Notes under the pieces: generated by a model | Database searches by the model: none | What the model was told of the DNA's origin: nothing | What the model saw: the letters and a program-made list of their open reading frames with translations, nothing else | Translations under genes and position numbers: made by a program | Shown: piece after piece, positions 1 through 8,188 of the stretch | How positions within the stretch are numbered: the stretch's first letter is position 1 | Layout: every line of letters begins with the position of its first letter | Origin: Chitinophagaceae bacterium DXS | Lineage (GTDB): Bacteria > Bacteroidota > Bacteroidia > Chitinophagales > Chitinophagaceae | NCBI GenBank assembly: GCA_030345135.1 | Contig: CP128386.1 | Location: 6,681,001-6,745,000 of the forward strand | Direction: 5' to 3' | DNA: 64,000 nucleotides

Positions 1-174
1 TATAATTTGAAACCCTCCCAAAAGGAGAGCGAACACATCTTTCTGGCGCGAGTGTTCCGCAGGATCACTCGTGTCTACCAGTTTCAAGCCGATTGCATCG
101 GCGCATAGTTAAAAACATCAATTGTAAATTTCTTGTCTTATAATTTGAAACCCTCCCAAAAGGAGAACGAATAC
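1..174 (+). repeat. Degenerate tandem unit carrying a REP copy
   Basis: Positions 1-36 and 139-174 are nearly identical (TATAATTTGAAACCCTCCCA followed by AAAGGAGA), giving a period of 138 bp. The first unit contains a full REP palindrome at 43-103. The second unit diverges where its REP would be. It looks like a small tandem duplication around a REP, of the same kind as the 199-bp duplication at 58954-59351. Confidence 0.7.
43..103 (+). repeat. REP-like bipartite palindrome, copy 1
   Basis: The element has two hairpins. The first is CGAGTG-T-TCC-GCA-GGA-T-CACTCG and the second is GCCGAT-TGC-ATCGGC. A GTGTCTACCAGTTTCAA linker joins them and CTGGCG precedes them. Ten more copies in both orientations lie at 281, 55.8-56.1 kb, 59.0-59.4 kb, 60.7 kb and 61.4-61.6 kb, several of them beside a broken RAYT transposase. 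Confidence 0.85.
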
Positions 175-280
175 AATATATCTTTGGCCAAATTAGACTC
201 TTATGTAGTTTATTTTCAAATCGCTTTTTAAGTACCGGTGCCAGGATGAACTATAGTATTAAATAAAAATCATCTTATGT

Positions 281-342
281 GCCCCGATGCAATTGGGGGA
301 TAATTAACAGACACGAGTGATTCTGCGGGACACTCGCGCAAG
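281..342 (-). repeat. REP-like bipartite palindrome, copy 2 (diverged)
   Basis: This is the reverse orientation of the same two-hairpin element. The CGAGTG/CACTCG stem is kept. The second stem reads CCCCAAT-TGC-ATCGGGG on the minus strand, with one mismatch, so the stem is kept while its sequence has changed. Confidence 0.7.
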
Positions 343-532
343 GCAGTTGTATCGGCATATAGTTCAATTTAATTTTGCAAATCTGCCTGTAACAAAGCTC
401 CGCCACCTCGGCCACAGATACAGGGCAAGGATTATTGAATAAAAAACGCAAAAAAAATACAATCACCCAATTAAAAAAGTTTGTAATTAATGGAGCCACA
501 AAACTTGCCGGCTGTGGAAAACCAGTAAATGT

Positions 533-540
533 TATATTTG
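533..540 (+). promoter_or_regulatory. Bacteroidota -7 box for the XRE gene
   Basis: TATATTTG matches TAnnTTTG and lies 24 bp before the ATG at 564, so transcription would begin just ahead of that start. The -33 element is weak. The box argues against the longer upstream reading frame being translated. Confidence 0.4.
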
Positions 541-563
541 TTCACTCATATATTTTTATAGCT

Positions 564-986
564 ATGGCACAACATACAACCCATCTCGGAGAAAAAATTA
601 AAGGTGTTCGGGAAATGCTCGGCATAAAACAGGATGCGCTTGCCATTGAACTGGGCGATGACTGGAATCAGAAAAAAGTGTCTATGTTAGAAGCAAAGGC
701 AGAAATAGATCCGGCTTTATTGGAGAAAGTTGCGGCTGCATTAAAGGTGCCGAAAGAAATGATCGAGAACTATGATAGACAGAATGCAATTAATTTTTTT
801 TCAAGTACATATACATTCAACGACAATTCCTCGCCGCAAGTAAATGAAATTGGCACTCAGTTTAACATTAATCCACTTGAAAAAATGTTAGAAATTTATA
901 AAGAAAAGGAAGTGTTATTTGAGAGAATGTTGAAAGACAAAGATGAAATGATTGCGAAGCTGGAAAGCCTGATGAAGAAATCGTAA
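564..986 (+). CDS. XRE-family helix-turn-helix regulator
   Basis: This 140-residue protein opens with an HTH_3/XRE-type domain at about residues 6-65 (GEKIKGVREMLGIKQDALA followed by a recognition helix region with QKKVSMLEAK). The C-terminal third, from about residue 105, is charged and probably coiled-coil (EKMLEIYKEKEVLFERML). It is probably a cytoplasmic DNA-binding regulator; the target is unknown. The frame is open back to 435, but I chose the ATG at 564 because the HTH domain starts there and a TATATTTG box sits just upstream. A strong hairpin terminator follows at 1021. It stands alone, between REP copies and a short degenerate tandem repeat. Confidence 0.8.
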   Translation: MAQHTTHLGEKIKGVREMLGIKQDALAIELGDDWNQKKVSMLEAKAEIDPALLEKVAAALKVPKEMIENYDRQNAINFFSSTYTFNDNSSPQVNEIGTQFNINPLEKMLEIYKEKEVLFERMLKDKDEMIAKLESLMKKS

Positions 987-1020
987 AATGGTTTAGGCTT
1001 ACGGTAAACCGTAGCTGACG

Positions 1021-1055
1021 AAATCCCGGACCAAATGCCCGGGATTTTGTTTTTA
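1021..1055 (+). terminator. Rho-independent terminator after the XRE gene
   Basis: AAATCCCGG (1021-1029) pairs with CCGGGATTT (1039-1047) in a 9-bp perfect stem, followed by a T-rich tail (TGTTTTTAG). It lies 35 bp after the XRE stop codon. Confidence 0.8.
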
Positions 1056-1091
1056 GATAAGAATATTCTTGAACTGTCGAAACCAATTCCT

Positions 1092-1238
1092 GACTTTAGT
1101 TTGAAACTTCTTGCTTTTAGCTTAAGCATTCATGCGTTTAGCTAAAACGTCCAGGGATTGAGATAGAAATTTCAGACTTTTAGCTTCAATATCCAGGCTT
1201 TAACATGAAATTCCGGGCTTTTAGTTACGTGTTTCGAG
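1092..1238 (+). repeat. Degenerate ~21-bp tandem repeat, about seven units
   Basis: Units start near 1092, 1113, 1134, 1156, 1175, 1197 and 1217. Most open with G(A/C)(C)TTTTAG or a close variant, followed by an AAA-rich middle and often a C(C/T)AGG-like end. There is no ORF in it. The spacing of 19-22 bp is regular although the units are only loosely conserved. It lies between two convergent genes, after the terminator at 1021. Confidence 0.45.
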
Positions 1239-1322
1239 CGTTGAAGAAGGATGATGAAGGTTGGAGTTAGGATAAACTCTTTACCTTTAAATTCCGTAAA
1301 GGTCTTTCCATCATTACTTTAC

Positions 1323-1883
1323 TCAGCAACCGCCTTTGCTGGGAGCACGCTTATAAATTATTTTACCATCTTGCTCTACATAGTCGCCTCGTACTATTGG
1401 ATATGAATACTTGGGCGCGTGCGATACAACATGGCTTCTTATAATTATTTTGTCGTTAACTTTCAGGCTATGCAATTGCCGGAATTCATTGTTAAAGTTA
1501 AAAAAACGCTTGTTTTCCGTCCCGAAACTAAGAATATAATCCTCACCATTAATCCTGGCCATCACTCCAAAACCTAATCGTGAGCCTGGCGGAAGAGAAA
1601 GAGAGGTTACAACAGCCTCCATGTTGGTAAAAGCACTTACCTGGTTACTTATTTTAGCGGCACTGGCAAGCACATTTTTACCTTCGGGAGACGCTTCCCA
1701 TTTTTTGTACGCTATACCACCAGGGGTAGCCTCCCATTGTTTCATTGCGGCTTCCCTTTCAGCAGCAGAGAGCGGCTTTGGAGGTGATTTTTTAGCAATT
1801 TCATTTTTGGTTTCGCGATTAGCAAATACTAGTCCGCTTACCACAACCAGCGATAAGATCAGCGCATAAATAAGTTTTTTCAT
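1323..1883 (-). CDS. Exported protein of unknown function
   Basis: I do not recognise this 186-residue protein. It starts with a signal-type segment (MKKLIYALILSLVVVSGLVFA), followed by a Lys/Ala/Glu-rich stretch containing two related blocks, QWEATPGGIAYKKWEASPEGK, suggesting a short internal repeat (W-E-A-(S/T)-P-x-G). The C-terminal half is beta-rich in composition and ends in a GGC. The upstream frame is open to 1907, but the ATG at 1883 starts the signal peptide cleanly. It is divergent from the membrane-anchored regulator at 2066, so the two may share the 182-bp control region. That pairing is an inference from layout only. Confidence 0.7.
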   Translation of the reverse strand: MKKLIYALILSLVVVSGLVFANRETKNEIAKKSPPKPLSAAEREAAMKQWEATPGGIAYKKWEASPEGKNVLASAAKISNQVSAFTNMEAVVTSLSLPPGSRLGFGVMARINGEDYILSFGTENKRFFNFNNEFRQLHSLKVNDKIIIRSHVVSHAPKYSYPIVRGDYVEQDGKIIYKRAPSKGGC

Positions 1884-2065
1884 ATTTTTTGTAGTTTTAA
1901 TTAACATAGATCTATCTCCTGATAAATCGGATCCGTTTAAGGCATTTCTTTTATTTTTCGGATCCTTTTAAAGTTGATGCAACAAAAATACTTGGATAGT
2001 GTTGAGACGGAGGCACCTGGATTGTAAATAAATAGTGTAAACTTTGTAAATAATATCTTGACATT

Positions 2066-2956
2066 ATGCTTCCTGGAAGAAATCTCTTGCCAGTCAAACG
2101 AAAACACCTGGGCGGATTATTATTACTCACGTTTATCTCGATAATCTGCGTGGCTTTCAGCATGACCGGCAATGATGACTTTGACTTTGCCAGAAGGGAA
2201 ATTTTGCTTCGCCGGATCGGACATGAAATACTCCTTCAGTCGGGCGACAGTGTATCACGGGTACTACCGGTAAAAAAGATCGCCAAAAATGAATACCAGA
2301 TCAGTTTTGAGCATGCATTTACTTTTCAGCCCGAATCCCTGGTGAATACTACGCAGCGTTTGTTAGCCAAAGACCCGCTCGCAGGTGATTATGTTGTTAA
2401 CGTGGTTAACGCTGCCAATGCCAGTGTAGCCTATGGATATGCTATATCAAAAAATAAGAAAGATGATATTGTTGCCTGTATAGGAAGAAAGCAACCCATA
2501 GCGAGTTACTTGATTAACATTAAATTCAAACCAACAGGAATAATTACAGCAAAGAATGGATATCTCCTGGGCAGCCTGACAGTTTTAGCATTTGTTGGAT
2601 TTATTTTTTTAAGATCTGTTAAGCCGCGGAAGGCCTTGCCTGACAGTCAGCCTACTGGTCTATTCGCTTTAGGGTCAATATCATTCGACGCGGAGATTGG
2701 TAAGCTCATGATAAATGGAAAGACCATAGATCTGACCAAAACTGAAACCCGGGTACTACGCATTTTCGCGTTGTCTCCTAACGAAGTTATAGAGCGAAGC
2801 CGGCTACAAAAAGAGATATGGGAAGATGAAGGTGTTATAGTAGGCCGCAGTCTGGATATGTTCATTTCAAAACTTAGAAAAAAACTGGAAATTGATCCGA
2901 ACATCAGGATTGTTGTTATACGGGGCAAAGGATATAAGCTTGAAGTCAGCGCTTAA
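2066..2956 (+). CDS. Membrane-anchored winged-helix transcriptional regulator (ToxR-like, C-terminal DNA-binding domain)
   Basis: This 296-residue protein has two hydrophobic segments (about 15-32, LGGLLLLTFISIICVAFS, and about 167-186, GYLLGSLTVLAFVGFIFL). A probable periplasmic domain of some 130 residues lies between them. The cytoplasmic C-terminus (about 205-296) is an OmpR/PhoB-type winged helix with KTETRVLRIFALSPNEVI and GRSLDMFISKLRKKLEID...IRGKGYKLE. This arrangement would let a periplasmic signal act directly on DNA without a phosphorelay. It resembles ToxR in principle but has the domains in the opposite order, as is common in Bacteroidota. It is divergent from the exported protein at 1323, a natural candidate target. 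The target is inferred; the domain call is firm. Confidence 0.85.
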   Translation: MLPGRNLLPVKRKHLGGLLLLTFISIICVAFSMTGNDDFDFARREILLRRIGHEILLQSGDSVSRVLPVKKIAKNEYQISFEHAFTFQPESLVNTTQRLLAKDPLAGDYVVNVVNAANASVAYGYAISKNKKDDIVACIGRKQPIASYLINIKFKPTGIITAKNGYLLGSLTVLAFVGFIFLRSVKPRKALPDSQPTGLFALGSISFDAEIGKLMINGKTIDLTKTETRVLRIFALSPNEVIERSRLQKEIWEDEGVIVGRSLDMFISKLRKKLEIDPNIRIVVIRGKGYKLEVSA

Positions 2957-3059
2957 GAAAATCTTCCCGATTCGAACTGATGTTATTAGCGTTCAATTTG
3001 GCATTTGTAAAACGCTATAGTGAGCTGGTAAGAGACGGATCGTCTTTTAGAGTGGGGTA

Positions 3060-3256
3060 CAACGGTGAGGGTTTGGCGAAGAACTGGTATTTGAAATTCA
3101 TCCAGCCTAAACTGCTGCTAAGTTTGTAATCAAAAGTTCATTGTTCTTGATATCGCCAAATTTATAATGTCAGCTAATAACTACTGCACAATAATCAACA
3201 AAAGTTGAGATTGCACTTCGTCAGCCAGTTTTTTGCCAAACCGGTTTGTTGGCTGC
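3060..3256 (-). other. attC-like site 1 (distal end of the array)
   Basis: The outer box at 3248-3256 is GTTGGCTGC on the plus strand. The inner arms GGGTTTGGCGAAGAACTGG (3068-3086) and CCAGTTTTTTGCCAAACC pair with one bulge. It belongs to the same ~200-bp subfamily as sites 2, 8 and 9. Beyond its exit box at 3060 (CAACG) the chromosome resumes with the + strand regulator, so this is the last site of the array. Confidence 0.65.
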
Positions 3257-3268
3257 ACGTCCCTGTTA

Positions 3269-3838
3269 TTATTGTATATCATTTCTATTTGCTCTGTCAT
3301 ACAAAACAGTCAAGTTAGTTGCAAAGGCTGGCGTTGAAATTTCAATTTCCCAAGACTTGTCAATAGATGGAAAAGCTTGTTTTAAATGTTCTAAGAATTG
3401 AAACCATCCAGAATGTTCTTCTGTTATTTCAAAATTTTGATTGTCGCCATACTCAACTACTAAACAAATACAATCTGTCGTAAAGTAATCTCTTTTGTAG
3501 CCAGTAAGTTTACTGATTTGTGTCCATTCAATTGTTTTATCTCCTTTTTTAGTTTTTACGGCAAAGCCATTATCAAAATATGTAAAAATTCCATTGTCAT
3601 TATAGAGTTTATTAAAATCAGTTTTAGTTATGTCGGTAAAAGCTTGACTGTTTATGTCTGTGTCATTAACCCATTTGAACTTTGGATTAATAATCTTGAT
3701 TAAAAACATAAGATTTATAACACCAAAGAATATAAGCCCTACCCAACCAAACCAAAAGTCATCTTTAATGCTCCAAATGCATACACTTGTCATAGCAAGT
3801 CCGACCGCTAAATATTTTAAAGACTTTGCTCTCGTCAA
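3269..3838 (-). CDS. Cassette 1: membrane protein of unknown function
   Basis: This 189-residue protein is unrecognised. Two hydrophobic segments near the N-terminus (LKYLAVGLAMTSVCIWSI and WVGLIFFGVINLMFLIKII) are followed by a ~120-residue soluble part with EWTQISKLTGYKRDYFTTDC and a C-terminal WFQFLEHLKQAFPSID. The start is a TTG at 3838, since no ATG precedes the first membrane segment. The TTG lies 38 bp inside the cassette boundary at 3876. It is the only gene of its cassette, with site 1 after it and site 2 before it. A membrane-anchored immunity or sensory role is possible but nothing in the sequence decides it. Confidence 0.65.
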   Translation of the reverse strand: MTRAKSLKYLAVGLAMTSVCIWSIKDDFWFGWVGLIFFGVINLMFLIKIINPKFKWVNDTDINSQAFTDITKTDFNKLYNDNGIFTYFDNGFAVKTKKGDKTIEWTQISKLTGYKRDYFTTDCICLVVEYGDNQNFEITEEHSGWFQFLEHLKQAFPSIDKSWEIEISTPAFATNLTVLYDRANRNDIQ

Positions 3839-3867
3839 TTTAAAAGTTTGAAATTTTTATCCGGGTT

Positions 3868-4071
3868 GCAGGCAACATTCACGGCTTGGCGAAGAACTGG
3901 TATTTGAATTCCCGTCAGCCCGAACAGAAGCAATATTTATAATTAAATGTTCATTGTTATTGATGCCGCAAATTTATAGAGTCCAGCCGGTAACCACAAC
4001 TGAGTAGCGAGCCAAAAGCTAATACTGCGCTCCGTCGAGCCAGTTTTTTTGCCAAACCTGCTGTTGTGCGG
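3868..4071 (-). other. attC-like site 2
   Basis: The boxes on the plus strand are GCAGGCAAC (3868-3876, start of cassette 1) and GTTGTGCGG (4063-4071, end of cassette 2). The inner arms CTTGGCGAAGAACTGG and CCAGTTTTTTTGCCAA pair. The facing outer boxes differ, as expected when they belong to different cassettes. Confidence 0.65.
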
Positions 4072-4079
4072 TCGTTTTT

Positions 4080-4607
4080 TTACATGTCAAATGAAAAATA
4101 ATATGCCTTTTGTGTTGGTCTGTCGTACCATAAATACCAATAAGTTTCATGTTCTCCTTTTTTGGAAAATGGTATTAGGCTTTCAATTTTAGAACTGTCC
4201 CACCAGGGAAAGTCATGCCACAAACCGCTACCGTTATTGTCGTCAACAATACCTGCTTTTAAATTAAGATTAGATACGATTTTGTTTATTGTCGTTGTGT
4301 CGCAGTTAAATGAAAATTGATAGTCGTGGTCAATTCCCATTTCATCAGCATAACAATAGATGTTTTTCACGTCCGGTGTCGGGTCGAACATGAAGAATTC
4401 CGAAAAACGTTTTTTATTAAACTTTGTGTCTGGATGATAAGAGTCGTAATGGGCAATTATTTTGTCATTTAAATCTGATTTCTTCTCTGCAACTTGATGT
4501 TTGACTTTGTCAGCAACGCTACGGCTTTCTTTTTTTACTCTATCACACGAAAGAAGTGTCAAAAGAAACGTGAATGTCAAAATATATGTCGGTTTGAAGT
4601 TAAACAT
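4080..4607 (-). CDS. Cassette 2: lipoprotein of unknown function
   Basis: This 175-residue protein begins MFNFKPTYILTFTFLLTLLSCDRV, a signal peptide ending in an LLSC lipobox, so it is probably an SPII lipoprotein. A lysine-rich, likely helical stretch (SVADKVKHQVAEKKSDLNDK) comes next. It is followed by a domain with many Tyr/Trp/Asp residues, including WYLWYDRPTQKAYYFSFDM at the end. I do not recognise the family. The TTG two codons upstream lies inside the site, so I chose the ATG at 4607. This cassette has the weakest terminal match in the array (start ATTGAACAT, end CCGCACAAC), so its boundaries are less certain. Confidence 0.65.
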   Translation of the reverse strand: MFNFKPTYILTFTFLLTLLSCDRVKKESRSVADKVKHQVAEKKSDLNDKIIAHYDSYHPDTKFNKKRFSEFFMFDPTPDVKNIYCYADEMGIDHDYQFSFNCDTTTINKIVSNLNLKAGIVDDNNGSGLWHDFPWWDSSKIESLIPFSKKGEHETYWYLWYDRPTQKAYYFSFDM

Positions 4608-4610
4608 GTT

Positions 4611-4797
4611 CAATTTTGCTGAAGGCGTGATATTAGCATCCTGTCAGCCAACAACTGAAGCCAAAATTGAAATACAAAAGTTAAAGATAAAATAATAGTT
4701 TAATAGCGTGATGTCAGCCTGATATTGGCAGATAGAATTACTGCTGCCCAAATTACTTCCGTCCACCCATGCTTTTAGCAATGCAATTATTGTGTGC
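4611..4797 (-). other. attC-like site 3 (degenerate boxes)
   Basis: The plus-strand boxes are CAAT at 4611 and ATTGTGTGC at 4789-4797. The GTT/AAC core has become ATT/AAT on both sides, while a stem remains (TTGCTGAAGGCGTG against CATGCTTTTAGCAA). It is the most diverged of the internal sites and may no longer recombine. Confidence 0.5.
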
Positions 4798-4801
4798 AGT
4801 T

Positions 4802-6115
4802 TTAATTTGTGTCAACTTGAACTTTATATTTTCTGTTTTGCTTTTTTAATTCTATCATTGTTTTCTTGTCAAACTCTTCGTAACAGATAATTAATAATTT
4901 TAAGTTTGGTATTTTATCAATTACTGTCGGAAATTCTTTAAAGTCATTGTATTTAATGTTTAATACTTCAAGGTTTTTAAGCTCAGAAAATTCTGGTGGC
5001 AAAGATTTAATTTTTGTCCATTCAAGATTAAGCTCTTTCAAGTTTGATAACTGCGATAAATTTTCAAGGCTGTCACAAACATTTTTTCTGCTATAGTTCC
5101 AAAAATTTCCTAAGTTCAATTTTTCAAGTTTTGTCAATCTCCCAATTTCTTTTGGTATTGCCTTTATGTTGCCATTGGTAATTGATAAGTCTATAAGCTC
5201 GGGTAAATTTGTAACAGTGATTGGAAAACTGCTTAGTCTGTTATCGTCAAGCGCTATTTTTTTTAAGTTTTGAAGTTGATTGATTTCGTTTGGTATGTAA
5301 CTGATTTTTGATAATTTCAAATCTAATGAATCAAGTTTTTTACATGCAAATATTTCAGTGGGAAATGAATCAAAATCATTGTAGCTAATATCTAAAATCT
5401 TCAAATTGGTAAGTTCAGAAAATTCTGCTGGCAATTTTTTTAAGTTCTGCAAATGCAAATCAAATTCTTCAAGATTTTTAAACTTTCCTATATCGGAAGG
5501 AAGTTCTTGCTTTCCTGTTGAGTTTCTCTGGTATTTCCATACACCTTGATACGATAAATCAAGTTTTCTTACTTTGAGTGGTTCTTTCAAAGCAAGTCTT
5601 AAATTGTCATAGTCGCCGTTGTAGTCAACATAATTTTCTATAAAATAGTTTGTATCATTCTTAAATAAAAAACTACCATTTAATAGTGTGTCAGTCTTTC
5701 CTTTATTGTCGGTATAATCAAGATATAAATTGAATTCTTGAGCACTATCAAGATTCTTTGTCTTCGTAATCGTCCCAGAAATTTTTCTCGAGTGGCTATA
5801 AAACCAAGGACTCCAGAAATAAGTTGAAATAAAAATTGATGTATCAGGAAGTTTATAAAGCTGATTTAAAAGTAGATTATTAAGTGAATTGATTTTTATG
5901 AATATGTATCGCTCATGTTCTTCATCAGCAACTCCAGAAATGTCATAACTCCGCCTGTATTTCAAGATTGTAAACTTTCCAGTGTCAATTTCATTATCAC
6001 CAACTAAGTCGGCGTTTTTAATTATTGTCGTTGTTGTAGTATAGCCGTCCTTGCTTTGAGCATGCGCTCTAATACAAAAAGTCAAAACGAGAATAATTGG
6101 AAGTATGGGTCGCAT
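4802..6115 (-). CDS. Cassette 3: exported leucine-rich repeat protein
   Basis: This 437-residue protein has a signal peptide (MRPILPIILVLTFCIRAHAQ), a ~190-residue N-terminal beta-rich part, and then about nine leucine-rich repeats (about 200-437) of the form L..L..L.L..N.l..(F/L)P, for example LTNLKILDISYNDFDSFPTEI and LKNLEVLNIKYNDFKEFPT. LRR domains bind proteins, and the export signal puts this one in the periplasm or outside the cell. The open frame runs up to 6172, but those codons read through the recombination site, so I chose the ATG at 6115, 10 bp inside the GCACACAAC box. It is the largest single gene in the array. The ligand is unknown. Confidence 0.8.
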   Translation of the reverse strand: MRPILPIILVLTFCIRAHAQSKDGYTTTTTIIKNADLVGDNEIDTGKFTILKYRRSYDISGVADEEHERYIFIKINSLNNLLLNQLYKLPDTSIFISTYFWSPWFYSHSRKISGTITKTKNLDSAQEFNLYLDYTDNKGKTDTLLNGSFLFKNDTNYFIENYVDYNGDYDNLRLALKEPLKVRKLDLSYQGVWKYQRNSTGKQELPSDIGKFKNLEEFDLHLQNLKKLPAEFSELTNLKILDISYNDFDSFPTEIFACKKLDSLDLKLSKISYIPNEINQLQNLKKIALDDNRLSSFPITVTNLPELIDLSITNGNIKAIPKEIGRLTKLEKLNLGNFWNYSRKNVCDSLENLSQLSNLKELNLEWTKIKSLPPEFSELKNLEVLNIKYNDFKEFPTVIDKIPNLKLLIICYEEFDKKTMIELKKQNRKYKVQVDTN

Positions 6116-6124
6116 AAAAAAATT

Positions 6125-6260
6125 GCACACAACGTTTAGGGCTTTGCGTTCGTGGCGGAAATAGCATTTCATCAGCCAAATTTATTACTAAAGTTTAATA
6201 GAATTTCAAATGATGAGTTTTGTTCGTCAGGCGACATGACGCAAAACCGATGTTGCCTGC
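6125..6260 (-). other. attC-like site 4
   Basis: The plus-strand boxes are GCACACAAC (6125-6133) and GTTGCCTGC (6252-6260). The inner arms are AGGGCTTTGCG and CGCAAAACC. The outer boxes do not match each other, but each matches the far end of its own cassette. This is the short (~136 bp) subfamily, shared with site 5, which is nearly identical in its middle part. Confidence 0.75.
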
Positions 6261-6274
6261 TGGCGGTCGTCAAC

Positions 6275-6940
6275 CTACCAACTTTCGAATTGTGTCCCTT
6301 TAAGAAAAAAGTCATAAGAGAATAGCAATTCATTGATTTCTTTCTTTTTTAAAAGGTATTTTTTCGTATCTATCGTGTTATTGTCACGAGACTTGATAAG
6401 TTCTTCTAATTCCTGCTTCTTAAGATGTCGTCTTTTGACATTCTCATAATCTTTCAAATCTTTCTTACGCTTTTCAATAATATCGTCACGGAAAAGGTTA
6501 GGGTTTTCTTGATTGGTTACTCTGTCGAGTGAATAGCCATAACGTTCTACGTATGAGATTGTCTGCCCAAATTGAAAAGAAGGGTCTTGGCGAATGAATT
6601 GTACAAAACCTTCCGAAGCAAATTGTATATCACCCTGGCGAGTAATTACTGTCCATTGATTTTTATTAGCTCTTATGATGTCCTCAATTTCAAAGCTGTT
6701 TTCAAATCCAATAGAGAACTCAAACCTTAAATTTCTTATATTTTTAAAAACCAATGTCGCCGGTGCAACCCAAAAAGTGAATGGCAATCCCTCCAGATCT
6801 GGTTGATTCCACTTAACGATATAGTCTATGTCCATCTCTAAATCGTCCGTCAAACGCATTTTATAGATTTGGTTGTCGTGCCAGCCCATTTTGTCAAAGT
6901 CAGAGTCTGTCCAAATTTTCTTTTCTAATTCGTACGTCAT
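6275..6940 (-). CDS. Cassette 4: hypothetical cytoplasmic protein
   Basis: This 221-residue protein has no signal peptide. The N-terminal ~140 residues are rich in Trp/Phe and contain KMGWHDNQIYKMRL and PFTFWVAPATLVFKNIRNL, which suggests a compact alpha/beta or beta fold. The C-terminal part from about 150 is strongly charged and likely helical (DDIIEKRKKDLKDYENVKRRHLKKQELEEL). I do not recognise a named family. The ATG at 6940 lies 32 bp inside the cassette boundary. The cassette ends match at 8 of 9 positions (GTTGCCGGC against GCAGGCAAC). Confidence 0.65.
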   Translation of the reverse strand: MTYELEKKIWTDSDFDKMGWHDNQIYKMRLTDDLEMDIDYIVKWNQPDLEGLPFTFWVAPATLVFKNIRNLRFEFSIGFENSFEIEDIIRANKNQWTVITRQGDIQFASEGFVQFIRQDPSFQFGQTISYVERYGYSLDRVTNQENPNLFRDDIIEKRKKDLKDYENVKRRHLKKQELEELIKSRDNNTIDTKKYLLKKKEINELLFSYDFFLKGTQFESW

Positions 6941-6971
6941 GTTTGAATTTGCTGGGTGTCGCTATGCGCTT

Positions 6972-7108
6972 GCCGGCAACGTTTAGGGCTTTGAGTTCCC
7001 GGCGGAAATAATATTCCCTCAGCCCAGGTTAGTAAAAAAGTTTATTAGAATTTCAAGTGATGAGTTTTGTTCGTCAGCCGTCATGACGCAAAAACGATGT
7101 TGCACACC
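6972..7108 (-). other. attC-like site 5
   Basis: The plus-strand boxes are GCCGGCAAC (6972-6980) and GTTGCACACC (7099-7108). The inner arms are AGGGCTTTGAG and CGCAAAAAC. The internal sequence GAATTTCAAGTGATGAG is almost the same as in site 4, showing common descent. The facing boxes are unrelated. Confidence 0.75.
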
Positions 7109-7114
7109 GTATTG

Positions 7115-7645
7115 TCAAGCCGCACCTTGAATAAAATAATGTAGGGCATATGTTGCATTTATGCAATGGTTGCCCCAATGATTGTCAAAGCCCCATTTGA
7201 ATGTCCAGACCGCACTTTCAATTTCGGCAGGAGTCCCTTTGTCGAACAGAAGCAAAGAATTTTTTAAGTCTTTGTAAATGTCGCCTAAATCGTCAAGTAA
7301 GTCTCCACAAACAGGCTCAATGCCGCTGTCCTTTGACGGTTCAAAAATGACCCAATAAAATCTATTGAAAAGTCGGTCAGCCAACCTGTTTAAAATATTG
7401 TCAAGTTGAGTTTTAGTCATTATTTCTTCGAAGTCTAAATTGTAATTCAGATCGACAAATTGAAGTTTTTGTCCTCCAAAGTATAGTGATTGCAAATGAG
7501 ATTGTGTCAACCGAAGAAAAGCAACATTGTTGTCATTTTTTCCATTTTCAACAAAGTCACAGAAGTCTCTTACCGATTTTAAAAAATCAACGAAACTGTC
7601 TGCCTCAATTAATTTGTCTATTGTCAAGATCGTAGGTTGTGTCAT
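7115..7645 (-). CDS. Cassette 5: DUF5063-like protein
   Basis: This 176-residue soluble protein contains RFYWVIFEPSKDSGIEPVC-GDLLDDLGDIYKDLK and a C-terminal WTFKWGFDNHWGNHCINATYALH. That order of a YW-V motif, a DDL-DIY-DLK motif and an HWG-H motif fits the DUF5063 family as I remember it. The biochemical function of that family is unknown. The cassette is the cleanest in the array: its ends match over 10 bp (GTTGCACACC and GGTGTGCAAC), and the ATG lies 15 bp inside the boundary. Five of its first six Asp codons are GAC. Confidence 0.7.
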   Translation of the reverse strand: MTQPTILTIDKLIEADSFVDFLKSVRDFCDFVENGKNDNNVAFLRLTQSHLQSLYFGGQKLQFVDLNYNLDFEEIMTKTQLDNILNRLADRLFNRFYWVIFEPSKDSGIEPVCGDLLDDLGDIYKDLKNSLLLFDKGTPAEIESAVWTFKWGFDNHWGNHCINATYALHYFIQGAA

Positions 7646-7650
7646 TGTGT

Positions 7651-7849
7651 GGTGTGCAACGGTTAGGGCTTTGTGTAGGCGTGGAAATAGAATTCTGTCT
7701 GCCCGGCCTGCTGTTGATTAAAAATATTTAGTTGAAGATAGGTACTAAAGCCGATGCATATCCGTCAGCCCGCACAGAAGCCGAAACTACATGCAGTTGC
7801 TGATGATTGTTCCGTCTTGCCACGTTTGCACAAAACCCATGTTGCCTGC
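7651..7849 (-). other. attC-like site 6
   Basis: The plus-strand boxes are GGTGTGCAAC (7651-7660) and GTTGCCTGC (7841-7849). The inner arms GTTAGGGCTTTGTG and CACAAAACC pair. With site 7 it forms a ~200-bp subfamily sharing GATTAAAAATATTTA and GCCGATGC internally. The facing boxes differ. Confidence 0.75.
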
Positions 7850-7855
7850 TGATCC

Positions 7856-8188
7856 TTAGCGTTTATTCAACTGCTGAATTCGTTTGAGTCTTTTTTCCTG
7901 ATAATGCAAAATATCCCTATACAATTTAAAGCTTTTGTCAAAAATCAAATGCGTCAAACTACAAGCTATAACATTTTCCGTGTCTTCCTGAACTGCACAA
8001 ATAATTCCAGATATGTCTCCGCTATTAAAAACACTTGTGATTGTCAATTTTGTTTTTAGTGTTATTGAATTACCTTTTTCCCTAAAAATTTGCACTAACT
8101 CTCTTATAGGATAAGCTGTGATTGGAAGCTCTGCTTTCATTTTTAAGGTCAACTCTGAATATAATTCCGTATAGTGCATAGCATACAT
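7856..8188 (-). CDS. Cassette 6, third ORF: small hypothetical protein
   Basis: This 110-residue protein has no signal peptide or membrane segment. It contains VQIFREKGNSITLKTKLTITSVFNSGDISGIICAVQ and a basic C-terminal helix (YQEKRLKRIQQLNKR). I do not recognise it. Its ATG overlaps the stop of the 48-residue ORF upstream (TAATG), so the two are probably translated together. It is the last of three small ORFs in one cassette and ends 8 bp before the cassette boundary. Confidence 0.6.
   Translation of the reverse strand: MYAMHYTELYSELTLKMKAELPITAYPIRELVQIFREKGNSITLKTKLTITSVFNSGDISGIICAVQEDTENVIACSLTHLIFDKSFKLYRDILHYQEKRLKRIQQLNKR

Noticed and set aside
6116-6172. N-terminal extension of the leucine-rich repeat protein
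   Set aside because: The codons overlap the attC-like box, and the signal peptide starts at the later ATG (6115).
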